A stretch of 64,000 nt of DNA, taken from the IMG/VR virus record IMGVR_UViG_3300020463_000014, positions 1-64,000 of that record; one strand, given 5' to 3'. Made by a program: the position numbers and the translations under genes. The notes under the pieces were generated by a model that saw nothing but the letters and a program-made list of their open reading frames with translations, did no database searches and had not been told where the DNA came from. Source of the stretch: a virus. Shown piece after piece: positions 30,301-35,402 of the stretch (position 1 is the first letter of the stretch; each line of letters starts with the position of its first letter).

Positions 30301-31895
30301 TTAGCTCTATCAGTTTTTTCACCGTAAAATAATTCTCCACCTTCAATAGAGTCTAAATTGCCAGAAGTTAAAACAGAACCCGGAAGTAAATCTGTAACTC
30401 TTAAATTTTTAAACATTGCTGGAGAATATGATACTATTTCTCCAGTTGGCTTAATAGTTAAACCTTTAAAGCTACCTTGAGTATGCCCAATTTTTAAACC
30501 ATTGGTCGAATCATACATGAAATCTGAATCGCCGCCAAGTGTTTTGTCAGTGTTAACAAATGGAACTGTACCAGGTGCAAGTGATGTGCCTGGCGCATCA
30601 AATTCTAATCTATTGACTCTAAGAAAATCAACATCGCCAGAATCCGCTCTAAAGTATTTAAAATATGCTGAGTCAGCTTGTAAATCTTTATTATAAAAAA
30701 GTCTATTTGTTGTCCAATAATTTTCGTATTGTGTTCCAGCAGCCCCGGCCTGCCAGGTAAAAGCTGCTCCAACTGGACCACCAACTGTAATACCTGCCCC
30801 AGATGCAAATGCAGAATCTGCCGCAGAATCTGCTAAAAGAATATTAGTATCTTTAATAACGACTTCTGTAGATCTAACAGATGTCATTTGACCAGCAACA
30901 AATAAGTCACCTTTAATATTTACCCGACCTTCGGGTGCTCCAAACGGAAATGGATCAATATTAATTACACCTGGTCCACGATATTCTGGGCTATGTGCAA
31001 TATTGAAACTATGATATACGGAATGACCACTATCAACATCAAGTTGACTAATATATGCATTTGTTATTTTTGCAGAATCAGCATCAAATTGGCCAATATA
31101 ACCAGAATCAGCGCTTATTCTCGAAATATATGCGCTATCAACATCTAACTGGCTAATATATGCGCTATCACCTTTTAATCTTGAAATGAATGCGCTATCA
31201 ACATCAAGTTGACTGATATAGGCACTATCACCTTTCAATCTAGAAATAAATGCTGAGTCTACATCTAACTGGCTAATATAGGCACTATCACCTTTCAATC
31301 TAGAAATAAATGCTGAGTCTACATCTAACTGGCTAATATAAGCCGAATCTGACATTAATCTTGAAATGAATGCGCTATCAACATCAAGTTGACTGATATA
31401 TGCCGAGTCAACCATCAATCGACTAATATAACCACTATCAACATCAAGTTGTAAAATATGAGATGAGTCAGCAGTTAGTCTTGAAATGTATGCTGAATCT
31501 ACGTCCAATTTCCATATAAATGCAGAATCTGCTGTTAAACGTTTTAAATGTGCGCTATCAACATCTAAATCTTTAATATGAGCTGAGTCTGCAGTCAGTC
31601 CATGAACGTATAATAGATCAACTGCTCTTTCTGAATCAAGAAGAAGAAATTTATTTCCAACAGCAATACCAGGATTTCCTGCTGTCTCCAAGAGAGTCAT
31701 GAATTTTTCACCACCAATAGCCGCTACTCGACTTGCTATTTGAGGAACTGCAAGTGAATCAACAGCTGGCCCAATGCCGGCATATAAAACTCCACCATTA
31801 ATACTATCATAATATGAATATGCAAGTTCACCTAGTGCTAAACTTGAAGGGGTAGCTTGTGTGCCTGATCTCTTAATCTGGATTATAGATGCCAT
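18369..31895 (-). CDS. 4508-aa giant fibre protein with two repeat arrays and trimeric-adhesin-like heads
   Basis: One uninterrupted 13.5-kb frame. The N-terminus (IQIKRSGTQA, SLALGELAYSYYDS) is the attachment-type motif of marine T4-like fibres. Residues 103-272 are 17 ten-residue units (DSAYISQLDV, DSAFISRLKG). YadA-like head repeats (xAIGxxxxA) occur near residues 820-1000, 1150-1330 and 2500-3030, for example STAIGYDAKAG and NSVGIGYGNT. Residues about 3379-3540 are 18 nine-residue units (DSDYIKFVA). About 3920-4390 hold four homologous beta domains ending near VFxNGIxL plus a strand, and the C-terminus ends NVANGWLFTEK. The architecture is that of a very long, probably trimeric, fibre. 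It has a late promoter and AGGTTG before the ATG. No frameshift is visible. Confidence 0.9.
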   Translation of the reverse strand: MASIIQIKRSGTQATPSSLALGELAYSYYDSINGGVLYAGIGPAVDSLAVPQIASRVAAIGGEKFMTLLETAGNPGIAVGNKFLLLDSERAVDLLYVHGLTADSAHIKDLDVDSAHLKRLTADSAFIWKLDVDSAYISRLTADSSHILQLDVDSGYISRLMVDSAYISQLDVDSAFISRLMSDSAYISQLDVDSAFISRLKGDSAYISQLDVDSAFISRLKGDSAYISQLDVDSAFISRLKGDSAYISQLDVDSAYISRISADSGYIGQFDADSAKITNAYISQLDVDSGHSVYHSFNIAHSPEYRGPGVINIDPFPFGAPEGRVNIKGDLFVAGQMTSVRSTEVVIKDTNILLADSAADSAFASGAGITVGGPVGAAFTWQAGAAGTQYENYWTTNRLFYNKDLQADSAYFKYFRADSGDVDFLRVNRLEFDAPGTSLAPGTVPFVNTDKTLGGDSDFMYDSTNGLKIGHTQGSFKGLTIKPTGEIVSYSPAMFKNLRVTDLLPGSVLTSGNLDSIEGGELFYGEKTDRANGTRFGLMVAEQIIQDSGWYRFVVDKNTGVVDAAGVKVGSYKSKPGLLTIDPNSIIYPNDSQARDFYGLTVTTDGDSTEFAGRKYSLTSTLPINYFKSDLHKDSGRDLRRFPGDGVSANDSDVSVLIRAISLEDSSLFEVHKDGSINFTGELLQNGVPFTGGGLFTATALDDAFFVPRDFKATYPYGGFGRIAVGTDKPKSRFEVHGGPFQVKGGFQGVGSIPQSADYNDAISGEISMAHDLVINYGDPSLSALADSAKGSRFSFVPGKASTRGGYFTNHKDFAWDELGLFSAAFGLNVKASGQSSFATGDSSRAAGLASIAMGFKNKITGIYSVGIGSNNSDGGDRNVLLGAENAAKGDDTFILGKSNIVSNGGKEQVFIGLGNKSAGGNFNFLLGQNNTAQSNAGFAFGVEDSVGGALSFAIGSYNKVGGGDAFAFGRENIVSGQSSYAFGMNGHIANTANKSINFQMVTTTPIYGAGADLIGNPNRTIPGVVVDDNLMAIQGGNVSIGRESDMFDAIDGAGNLFVGGNIIYGGNIFQNNPEGGAPIAGNPFVDDGRFILTAAPRNIGVQKTDPNTEFDVRGDFQVDGILKSTLYDAGDSAVFDSDGGPASLTYNNMFLYSSRAAIVRAGKIDLGEHQNSDLGYFSMGMGEQPYAKGRASVSLGYKNRVGQRVSKGQQTLGRTGNLGHHSIAIGKSNEIITDQNMFLGEGNLQDSNNTGTQLYAFGIDNKFGLSNTAPKAANKSIIIGEGNILDNAGDNNYVIGKDNSLLNNTSANNIVIGTGWKDSHTTGANAQYGGTVVGGTANKTIFIGGNTFIPTGLTNGIVIMKPEIFNDSGTNIIDSNYVNKGLNNTNIMIGKTAKRPHNNTAKYASGFNPNYTLDIHGDVNIDSGATLYIGDVNIKDFIKGTAPTVIVTHTQVTTPVSTFPDGFTINIDATSGNGSVTANTPYNNLTVTPLGGHKLAPSSSMATAGGPGSGLAIKFVNVETDSTSGTSSSFNYNSTADNIYFVQAVDANTFNLFTDRACTVALDMSSEPSIYTVNGTYEVINVAALVSNFTIAAFATKTEVTLPSGGTHGLVIGDAVRFQGVNITSPAGIIDAITFFVGPDDGTGNITNTNVFELFHDQALTQPVTTTDYSGTFDTSSALYAQVVPAVATTPSADLNVIGKLTVGDSATVEGSIHFRQSVSGSTFTIGDNPGTGERMSFDSFVVRPTGGLIPILENHLDSAYVQARVSIDNFWALKEGDQLINFQPDASLAADIPQGNAVTIARNDVSVGDIAYKDIVDGIQYKKFSLDVLGKARIDLPNYQVAGASLGNRPAEDNASLQAAIDHKSPIITTSAQGTQVAWPTQDYIATIVTNDYVKDRMNIDSAVIASVIDSGYLKTVISPNYILHNANDSSHWRRSVDGHTLYFGGVGFNAETQVAIGADSAPIDHPGSRLYVKGDVRVDSGFSAGGHSLIEGHTITPDDTFIFNFIDNQDPTIDHADSYVVSRGHKTISNTDGTLASFLAIASGTDTNLPLGDSSITIIGIPGPALDDSHIVVSFRPGTWSAIGDSVGPLQAGGLQHGTGSAALGVQTGDFVVTGTNTIELRLASLPQWGTGTPRLNTSSITDIRIDNRGLHHQITSLKGTPNLTALRLQDSDNSSPSKILNYVKNGLTKVYINGVELESDGEKWEEVSNSLIHIFDSTANTRLKLNDVIRVEARSRKNDASLTVRGPLTVASGFQLENPPITLSGNLNITSSKSATGEDSGSAQTNTQFTFKDSAIFKTGFTVDGKIAKIQNGGLLFGGTRRADSDYRVINGGLLWDNTNQTMTAGDSAEFYFGPYYPSSYDSALGFNLVNPYIGRSFDSNLMRVIDSTYIGERLITPWNRIGPAGGNQQIYYDEEGAVIVGQKNTIHPNDPTTRFAVDSGNVLFLSSNIATIAQHPKAGVVPLSKTGTQIGAGSRLMWIPEYGAFRAGEVDGTNVTWDSNEVGYQSQGIGYNTLATDYSTAIGYDAKAGNVSYVGISKGPLHTTASVSVGHTVTNPGQFSVALGKDITNSNKQKSVSIGLEITNTGRTGTGITLDGGIAIGKDLETGIGVVIGKEITGDPGNHNDCFKNTAIGNKLTNTARNSVVIGYNLKGGQGALNIGRDNTGTVGTNSLVIGVNSSASNNGVAIGHTANAGTNGFSVGINTTTGTGGVSFGTSVKSGASGIGIGISSEGMGNSAVAMGRSNVVRGNNSVGIGYGNTTNGNNATVFGRSNSVSRSNFVAGRNNTSIDEATVHGDNNKSINKQSKVWGDGNESLIDNTAAYGDNNKNFKQLSNIFGDDNKDFYDIKIYGSGNFGSGAGSAASANGGYIFGGINQQTGGGNIYGSNNIITDGGDAYGRDNTITDFGYAFGHSNTVDNEAFAYGFANIVDGTTTKAYGFGEGNQATLGGIGIGITTVAANGGITLGTEVEATGVGSVAIGRKIKATGEGSIGIGLDANTNTVSANNTLSIMGGAVAIGKVAAGATYGLDVQDLANFTSNIAINTKPLYQYIQQDVANQAWIRANANATYVRSHIDTSHYRASMPASQYFYNTAGSGYLHTTAPRVGINTATPGYNLDVNGSVNVQSLYWQGDRILDSNQGNQVYLTHQVAQFFIDPDSATHFFDSDYIFARQQNYGFNQYETYQGVINANYINALIDDDRFLDSAEAVSLIASETSNYAFQKNVSQKASEPSNLFRMGVRTNFDPAYTMNIKGIVNIVDGDLQVDGDIKIKQPSGSFVKLETESPLVQTFGGTVYLPAATGSRSGIGIDHNSPGSLYAINVGTDIVGGGLKDGINVAAGMSYYIDGQDIFTSVLDSNFVNIRVQKEDLTASGKLDSDHFKFIIDSDYIKFVADSDYIKFVADSDYVKLIADSDYIKFVADSDYIKGIADSDYIKFVADSDYIKGIADSDYIKGIADSDYIKSIADSDYIKFIADSDYIKSIADSDYIKSIADSDYVKSIADSDYIKSIADSDYVKSIADSDYIKGIVDSAHVDLITGIGSRPVDFGPHQITFKSVGAAAGSLPNPVTYPGMTAVTTSDNKARISKGGSWTAIPLENTNVTFNTILPGGDKLYDLGSPTAAWKDLYISGSTIHLGGLRLKDSGGVFLTTDSLGVATALDLSGANTGQLAEGSNLYYTDARVDSNITGKDLDMGANKILYSNVYATLGDLPSASSYHGMFAHVHATGKAYFAHAGAWIDLASGADITTAINNLIDGAPAAMDTLNEFATALGNDENFATTITALIGSKLDSDKAITLIDSAYVQARVVPAGIDSSAVSGMVDSAYVQARQILSSFDSAEVLQLIDSDYILARSSAGVTTLGGLTDVTYSSPTDGQALVYDAGTSSWIPGTVASGGGSADSAAIIALIDSDYIQARQTSSGAAVSSEYSNFRFTATANQTTYSGADVAGNTLAVTATGIQVYLNGIHLLKDIDYTVSGKTAVVLTTGANVGDDLVITNISTGAKANYIVAGQANFKDYKFRATAGQTAFTGNDLNSQSLSITDSNHQVFINGIRLNRVEDYNVNASTNTVTLTLAAADSDDVIIQTLTTSPTGNVLGAAVSSSVDSAVAALVDAAPATLNTLNELAAALGDDANYAATTATALGTKLDNTSSITSLADVHTTAPTEGQILIWDNSNSYWAPGVLPAGTDSAAVTGMIDSAYIEARTSGGTFTNAVNFANYYYVADSGQTVFSGNDANGAALAIDTANYQVFNNGIRLVSGVDYTVNAAANSVTLNGFTADSGDDLVINTLSQTVTQSHIVVGDTFMNTFKFIATNGQTVFTGADANSKTLGIDSSNFNVFQNGIKLMDSDDFASNPITNTITLTSGASTSDEIVITAIENKASNVTVDAQALFNLVDSAYVIARTPSSTAPDTWIEVTTTPLTLTAGQRLIVDTSTAKTVNLPATATLGDEVRIIDGTGQASTNAITIGRNGHKIEGTDSDLTIDVNRAAFGLVYYNVANGWLFTEK
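21276..21761 (-). repeat. Array of 18 in-frame 27-bp repeats (nine-residue units)
   Basis: Coding tandem array inside the giant fibre gene. Each unit encodes nine residues of the form DSDYIKxxA. Sixteen units contain DSDY; the outer two are degenerate (DSDHFKFII and DSAHVDLIT). Variation is concentrated at positions 7-8 (FV, GI, SI, LI). Serine codons alternate between TCA and AGT types between units, so protein sequence is conserved more than DNA. Nine-residue periodicity differs from the ten-residue array at the N-terminus. Confidence 0.9.
31080..31589 (-). repeat. Array of 17 in-frame 30-bp repeats (ten-residue units)
   Basis: Coding tandem array near the N-terminus of the giant fibre protein. 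Units alternate between DSAYISQLDV and DSAFISRLKG types, giving a higher-order period of 20 residues (60 bp). The two 60-bp units at 31201-31320 are nearly identical at the DNA level, which suggests recent unequal duplication. An irregular 15-residue unit and one more half unit follow downstream. Confidence 0.9.
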
Positions 31896-31935
31896 GAAAT
31901 AAACAACCTATCTAAATGCTTTTATTATTTAATCT

Positions 31936-31943
31936 TATTTATA
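31936..31943 (-). promoter_or_regulatory. T4-type late promoter for the giant fibre gene
   Basis: Exact TATAAATA on the minus strand, 41 bases before the ATG at 31895, in the 53-base gap after the 79-aa gene. Confidence 0.72.
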
Positions 31944-31948
31944 TGATT

Positions 31949-32188
31949 TTAGAAGGTATCTCCACCATCTACTATTTGCCCTTGATTTAAATGTTTTGTA
32001 GCTGTCCATTTTTCGGTTACACCATTAAATGCAATCATTGTTCCTTCTGGAATTTGCCCTGCGCCAATAGCAGTATCACTTACATCTCTAAGACTATTTC
32101 TAATTCTAATTTCTTTAATAGCTGGAAGAGGAGTTCCAACTTTAATATTTTTAACGATTGTACGATTTGATGTTATTTTAATTGCCAT
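31949..32188 (-). CDS. Small virion-module protein, 79 aa
   Basis: A 79-aa protein starting MAIKITSNRTIVKNIKVGTP. It has two predicted beta stretches and the segment IPEGTMIAFNGVTEKWTATK, which resembles the fibre-surface beta domains of marine myoviruses. AGGATAA precedes the ATG. It lies between a 129-aa small protein and the giant fibre gene, transcribed with the former. A fibre attachment or assembly role is plausible from position. No named family. Confidence 0.75.
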   Translation of the reverse strand: MAIKITSNRTIVKNIKVGTPLPAIKEIRIRNSLRDVSDTAIGAGQIPEGTMIAFNGVTEKWTATKHLNQGQIVDGGDTF

Positions 32189-32197
32189 ATCGTTATC

Positions 32198-32587
32198 CTA
32201 TGTTGTTACTTGAGGAGAAAGTGTTAATTTTCCTTCTAGTATTCTTTCAACTACACCTAATCCTGTATTACTATCTGTTCCTTCTAACTCAACATCATAC
32301 ACATATCTACCAGCTTTCATACGGGTTGTTTGTGCATTTGTTAATGATAGTTGTAAAATATTTTCTTGATTAAGTGGGTTAAATGCTGTAACGTTAAATA
32401 ATTCAGCTGAATCTGTAGAATTATAGCTTTTTTTAATCTTACCTCTCATGAGATAATATGATCCAAACGTACCAGCATCTGAATCCCAATTGATTAAAAG
32501 TTTTCTACTTCCATCAGGATTAAATAATTCAAGTTGGATAGTAACGTCTGATCCTTGGTCGATTGTTAAGTCTTCGTAGTGTGCCAT
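32198..32587 (-). CDS. Small beta-rich virion-module protein, 129 aa
   Basis: The frame extends to a GTG at 32593, but that GTG overlaps the ribosome site AAGAGGTG, so the ATG at 32587 is preferred and gives MAHYEDLTIDQGSDVTIQLE. The sequence then has two beta-sheet halves (YYLMRGKIKKSYNSTD, TRMKAGRYVYDVELEG). Similar proteins with the EDLTIDQGSD start occur beside fibre genes in marine T4-like phages. It is the first gene of the fibre unit and has two tandem late promoter motifs upstream. Its exact role is unknown. Confidence 0.8.
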   Translation of the reverse strand: MAHYEDLTIDQGSDVTIQLELFNPDGSRKLLINWDSDAGTFGSYYLMRGKIKKSYNSTDSAELFNVTAFNPLNQENILQLSLTNAQTTRMKAGRYVYDVELEGTDSNTGLGVVERILEGKLTLSPQVTT

Positions 32588-32611
32588 ACCCACCTCTTAT
32601 CTATTTTACTG

Positions 32612-32619
32612 TATTTATA
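32612..32619 (-). promoter_or_regulatory. T4-type late promoter, proximal copy
   Basis: Exact TATAAATA on the minus strand, 25 bases before the preferred ATG at 32587. It is the nearer of two such motifs in this divergent gap. Confidence 0.62.
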
Positions 32620-32642
32620 ATGCTTTACACATGTAGGTGTAG

Positions 32643-32664
32643 GCAGAATAATGATCTATTCTGC
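32643..32664. other. Perfect 8-bp inverted repeat between two late promoter motifs
   Basis: GCAGAATA and TATTCTGC face each other across a six-base loop. The hairpin abuts the distal late promoter motif, so a minus-strand transcript starting there would carry the hairpin near its 5' end. On the plus strand it is followed by an AT-rich tract but no clean U-run. It may be an mRNA stability element or a protein-binding site. Confidence 0.5.
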
Positions 32665-32672
32665 TATTTATA
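32665..32672 (-). promoter_or_regulatory. T4-type late promoter, distal copy
   Basis: Exact TATAAATA followed by G on the minus strand, 78 bases before the ATG at 32587 and 53 bases upstream of a second copy. Tandem late promoters could raise expression of the fibre unit. Confidence 0.6.
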
Positions 32673-32704
32673 TATTTTTATTTTCAAAAAGTTGAAAATA
32701 GTCC

Positions 32705-32733
32705 TTTACAATCGCTCAAAAATGTGTTATAAA
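32705..32733 (+). promoter_or_regulatory. Sigma70-type promoter for the plus-strand island
   Basis: TTTACA at 32705-32710 and TATAAA at 32728-32733, separated by 17 bases. Each hexamer has one mismatch to consensus. The 176-aa gene begins at 32758, with AAAGGAG at 32744-32750 as ribosome site. This host-type promoter contrasts with the late motifs on the other strand and implies early or middle expression. Confidence 0.7.
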
Positions 32734-32757
32734 GGTATTAACAAAGGAGAACACTAA

Positions 32758-33288
32758 ATGGAACAGATCATTTCAAACTTAGAAAATGTCTTTACCGATC
32801 TCGATAAAAAATTCATCAAAGGGCAAATTGAATGGGCCTTAGGACGGAAAGTAGCTCTTAAAGAATGGCGGATGGATAACATCCTCGGACATCCTTATGG
32901 CGCAAAAGTAAACGAAGGTTACAAAAATTGGGGTAGAGATAGCTGGGGTTTCTACGAAGAAATGTTTCGGATTTGCGGTGGTAAAGGTCACTATAACACA
33001 ATCACTCAAAATAACAATGCAGGAATTACTCAGATATTTGAAAAGAACTGCAAAAAAACAATTGAAGCAAGAAATGCTAAAGTAGCTAAAAAGCTGGAAA
33101 AATTTGGCATTACAGAAGTTAAAGACTCAAATATTTCTAAAACCTCAGATGGTTTTCACGGAGTCTTTAATGTAGAAACAGACAAAGGAAACAAGCGGAT
33201 TGAAATCGATACAATCTTAGCTGGTGGATATAACATCCAATGTCTCCACCTTCGTACTTTAGTAAAAATGAAAAAAGGAGTTTTATAA
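32758..33288 (+). CDS. Early-type protein of unknown function, 176 aa
   Basis: One of only two convincing plus-strand genes in the window. The protein is charged and soluble. It begins MEQIISNLENVFTDLDKKFI, has an aromatic segment near residues 60-80 (NWGRDSWGFYEEMFR), and a lysine-rich helix near 100-120. The C-terminus looks beta-rich (FNVETDKGNKRIEIDT). The gene uses CGG arginine codons that are scarce in the surrounding minus-strand genes, which hints at a different history. It has a good sigma70-type promoter and ribosome site and is coupled to the next gene (TAATG). A takeover or defence-related early function is possible from context alone. Confidence 0.82.
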   Translation: MEQIISNLENVFTDLDKKFIKGQIEWALGRKVALKEWRMDNILGHPYGAKVNEGYKNWGRDSWGFYEEMFRICGGKGHYNTITQNNNAGITQIFEKNCKKTIEARNAKVAKKLEKFGITEVKDSNISKTSDGFHGVFNVETDKGNKRIEIDTILAGGYNIQCLHLRTLVKMKKGVL

Positions 33289-33533
33289 TGCAAGTCGTAA
33301 CAGTTAGATTTACAGGATCGATGGTTGAACCATCACATCACGATTGTCAAATCGTAGAAGGTTCTATGAATATGAGATATGATGTACGGAAAGATTCTTC
33401 CGCACTCGTATTATATGATGTACGAAAAGATGATATTAATCCGCCAGTATGTAAAATTATCTCTCCATTTGGTAAAGATAATACATTAGAAGCATTTTAT
33501 ATGAATGAACAATGGAATTGTAACTTAGATTAA
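33288..33533 (+). CDS. Small early-type protein, 81 aa
   Basis: The start at 33288 is chosen because ATG overlaps the preceding stop (TAATG) behind an AAAAGGAG ribosome site. The product begins MQVVTVRFTGSMVEPSHHDC and contains two copies of YDVRKD spaced by nine residues, likely paired beta strands. It ends YMNEQWNCNLD. No family recognised. It is the second and last gene of the plus-strand unit, followed after 13 bases by a hairpin terminator. Confidence 0.75.
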   Translation: MQVVTVRFTGSMVEPSHHDCQIVEGSMNMRYDVRKDSSALVLYDVRKDDINPPVCKIISPFGKDNTLEAFYMNEQWNCNLD

Positions 33534-33546
33534 AAAAGATAGTAAT

Positions 33547-33572
33547 AAAGAGCTCTTAGGAGCTCTTTTTTT
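33547..33572 (+). terminator. Rho-independent terminator of the plus-strand unit
   Basis: Nine-base stem AAAGAGCTC and GAGCTCTTT around a TTAG loop, followed by an uninterrupted T-run to 33572. It lies just after the 81-aa gene. The TAA stop of the converging 191-aa oxygenase gene sits in the loop, so the hairpin may also end minus-strand transcripts, although their T-run is weaker. Confidence 0.85.
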
Positions 33573-34131
33573 GTTTAATAAAAATATCGACTGGAACAGC
33601 CAGTCTGAGATTAGAATGATATGTTTTTACTAGATGATAAACATATCCTGGCATAATTATTACATCACCAGTTTTAGGTGCGTACTCAATAGGTTTAAAC
33701 ATTTCGGCGGTTTTACCAAAATAACCTCTATTGGCATTTGCTCTTGGATCATATGACACTAGTTCTCCACCTTTATCAATATCATCAGAAAGAACATAAA
33801 ATACTGCAGCAAATTGAGCTCCAGAATGATTATGAATATTCATTGAATATCCCTTTTGAGATCCTGTTAACCAAGAACTAAATTCGTAAGACATATCATT
33901 TAGGTCGATACTAAATACTTCTTTAAAAAATTCTGAATATTTTTCTATAGCCAAATCTTTTAACAATGGAATTTTATCTGTAAGTGAACCACTATCGTAT
34001 TCAGCCTGTGGTTTCATAATATTAGTACTAAGTAAAATTTCTTGAACTAATTCTTCACATTGGTCTAAAGTAATTTGAGTTTTGTATATTGGTGTGGACC
34101 AACACTGATTAATACCCGATTTCAACATCAT
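33556..34131 (-). CDS. 2OG-Fe(II) oxygenase-like protein, 191 aa
   Basis: Predicted 2-oxoglutarate and iron dependent oxygenase, last gene of the modification cassette. The double-stranded beta-helix core shows MNIHNHSGAQFAAVFYVLSD with His100 and His102, then GGELVSYDPR, then GDVIIMPGYVYHLV with distal His166, and Arg176 (NLRLAV) as likely 2OG-binding residue. This HxH...H...R pattern resembles the TIGR02466-type putative 2OG oxygenases rather than the classic HxD. The typical reaction is hydroxylation of a protein or small-molecule C-H bond; the substrate is unknown. AAAGGAT precedes the ATG. The gene overlaps its upstream neighbour by 23 bases. Confidence 0.85.
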   Translation of the reverse strand: MMLKSGINQCWSTPIYKTQITLDQCEELVQEILLSTNIMKPQAEYDSGSLTDKIPLLKDLAIEKYSEFFKEVFSIDLNDMSYEFSSWLTGSQKGYSMNIHNHSGAQFAAVFYVLSDDIDKGGELVSYDPRANANRGYFGKTAEMFKPIEYAPKTGDVIIMPGYVYHLVKTYHSNLRLAVPVDIFIKQKKSS

Positions 34132-34513
34132 AATATCCTTTTATGTCACGAACCATACCATGAATTACCATCAATGGCCAATCTATATTGTTAAGTATAC
34201 TATCGTATATTTCCTTACTATTTTCGTATGTTTTAAAATATGGATCATTACCGGCTAAAAGCATTGGTTCATTTAACAAATCATAAAAATCTTCGTTAAA
34301 ATCTCTACTAATCCAATAAGCATAACATATTGCTACAACATAACTCTTGGCTGGATATAACCACTCATCTACTTTCTCATTAAAGTGTCGAATAGCATTT
34401 TTAATAATGACCTCTTGATTATCGTCAAAAACTATTTCTACTTTATTCAAATCATCTGTATGATTTTTATTTAATCTATGATAAACTTCTTGTTTAACTT
34501 GCCATTCTTTCAT
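34109..34513 (-). CDS. Cassette protein of unknown function, 134 aa
   Basis: A 134-aa soluble, mostly helical-looking protein starting MKEWQVKQEVYHRLNKNHTD, with an aromatic patch (DEWLYPAKSYVVAICYAYWI near residues 49-68). No metal-binding motif is visible. It overlaps the upstream radical SAM gene by 20 bases and the downstream oxygenase gene by 23, so it is tightly built into the operon. Its ribosome site is weak, which fits coupled translation. It could be a substrate-binding partner or small accessory subunit for the neighbouring enzymes, but this rests on context alone. Confidence 0.72.
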   Translation of the reverse strand: MKEWQVKQEVYHRLNKNHTDDLNKVEIVFDDNQEVIIKNAIRHFNEKVDEWLYPAKSYVVAICYAYWISRDFNEDFYDLLNEPMLLAGNDPYFKTYENSKEIYDSILNNIDWPLMVIHGMVRDIKGYYDVEIGY

Positions 34514-35402
34514 GATACCAATCCAATAATCCTCTATATCCGTTACAGCTATTATTTAAATCTTTGACATATCGATAATGCTCTGTTAAGCAGTTTCCAA
34601 AATACTTACATGAGGCGCATATAGGACTTATCATTTCTTCTTTTTCTTTGTTTGTCCAATCAATGTATTGTTTCCAAGAATCCAATTCAAGAAAGAATTC
34701 TTTATCCTCTTCATCAAATTCCAAGACACCAAATTTGCCAGAAGGAGTGATGTATATATGATCATCCGAAAATGCATTGTATCTTCCTTTCACTGATTCT
34801 ATAATTCTATCTTCATTTACAAATTCAAACTTCATAGTGTCTTTTAACTTAAGCCACTTTATAACAAAATCTTCAAAGTCTTTGTGGGTCACGTTATGTG
34901 CATTTGCTTGATTTATTGAATATGGTTTAATCTCAACAGATGTAATTGACGAGCACATATTCAACATATTAATCATTTCAGATACATCTTTTTCTAGCAC
35001 CTTTGGAGAAGCTAAAATCAAAACTGCAATAGGTACTGTACTCATTAACATATTATTAAATACAAGTTCAGACTTTTCTCTTGCTTCAAAATCATATGAG
35101 ACAGAAAGATATACATCATCATCAAAAAAGCCTGGATGCATCATAGAATAATTAGTATTGATGCTAATTTCACCTGAATAATATTTTCTTATAACATCTT
35201 TAATACCATAAAAATATGACTTTTTCATTGCACCAACTTCACCACCATATAAGTCAATATGTTCTATATCTGGCACTTGAGATAGCAACTCATCTAGTTT
35301 ATCAAATGAAATTTGTTTCTGATCACCAAGTTGCTTAGTAGATAGGTAGCAAAAATCACATCTAAAATTACAAAAATATGAAGGATTGATCGATACAATC
35401 AT
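34494..35402 (-). CDS. Radical SAM protein with C-terminal cysteine cluster, 302 aa
   Basis: Radical SAM enzyme. The [4Fe-4S]-SAM motif is CNFRCDFC (Cys11, Cys15, Cys18), and the SAM-binding GGE is LYGGEVG at residues 50-56. A shortened C-terminal domain has PICASCKYFGNC followed by a final cysteine (NNSCNGY), consistent with a twitch- or SPASM-like auxiliary cluster. Such proteins modify peptides or proteins by radical chemistry. The start overlaps the upstream oxygenase stop by one base (TAATG). It pairs with that oxygenase in the alternating pattern of the cassette. Substrate unknown. Confidence 0.88.
   Translation of the reverse strand: MIVSINPSYFCNFRCDFCYLSTKQLGDQKQISFDKLDELLSQVPDIEHIDLYGGEVGAMKKSYFYGIKDVIRKYYSGEISINTNYSMMHPGFFDDDVYLSVSYDFEAREKSELVFNNMLMSTVPIAVLILASPKVLEKDVSEMINMLNMCSSITSVEIKPYSINQANAHNVTHKDFEDFVIKWLKLKDTMKFEFVNEDRIIESVKGRYNAFSDDHIYITPSGKFGVLEFDEEDKEFFLELDSWKQYIDWTNKEKEEMISPICASCKYFGNCLTEHYRYVKDLNNSCNGYRGLLDWYHERMAS

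Noticed and set aside
31080-31589. Iteron or origin-like 30-bp tandem repeats
   Set aside because: The repeats keep the reading frame and encode ten-residue units of the giant fibre protein; DNA divergence between units is mostly synonymous or conservative.
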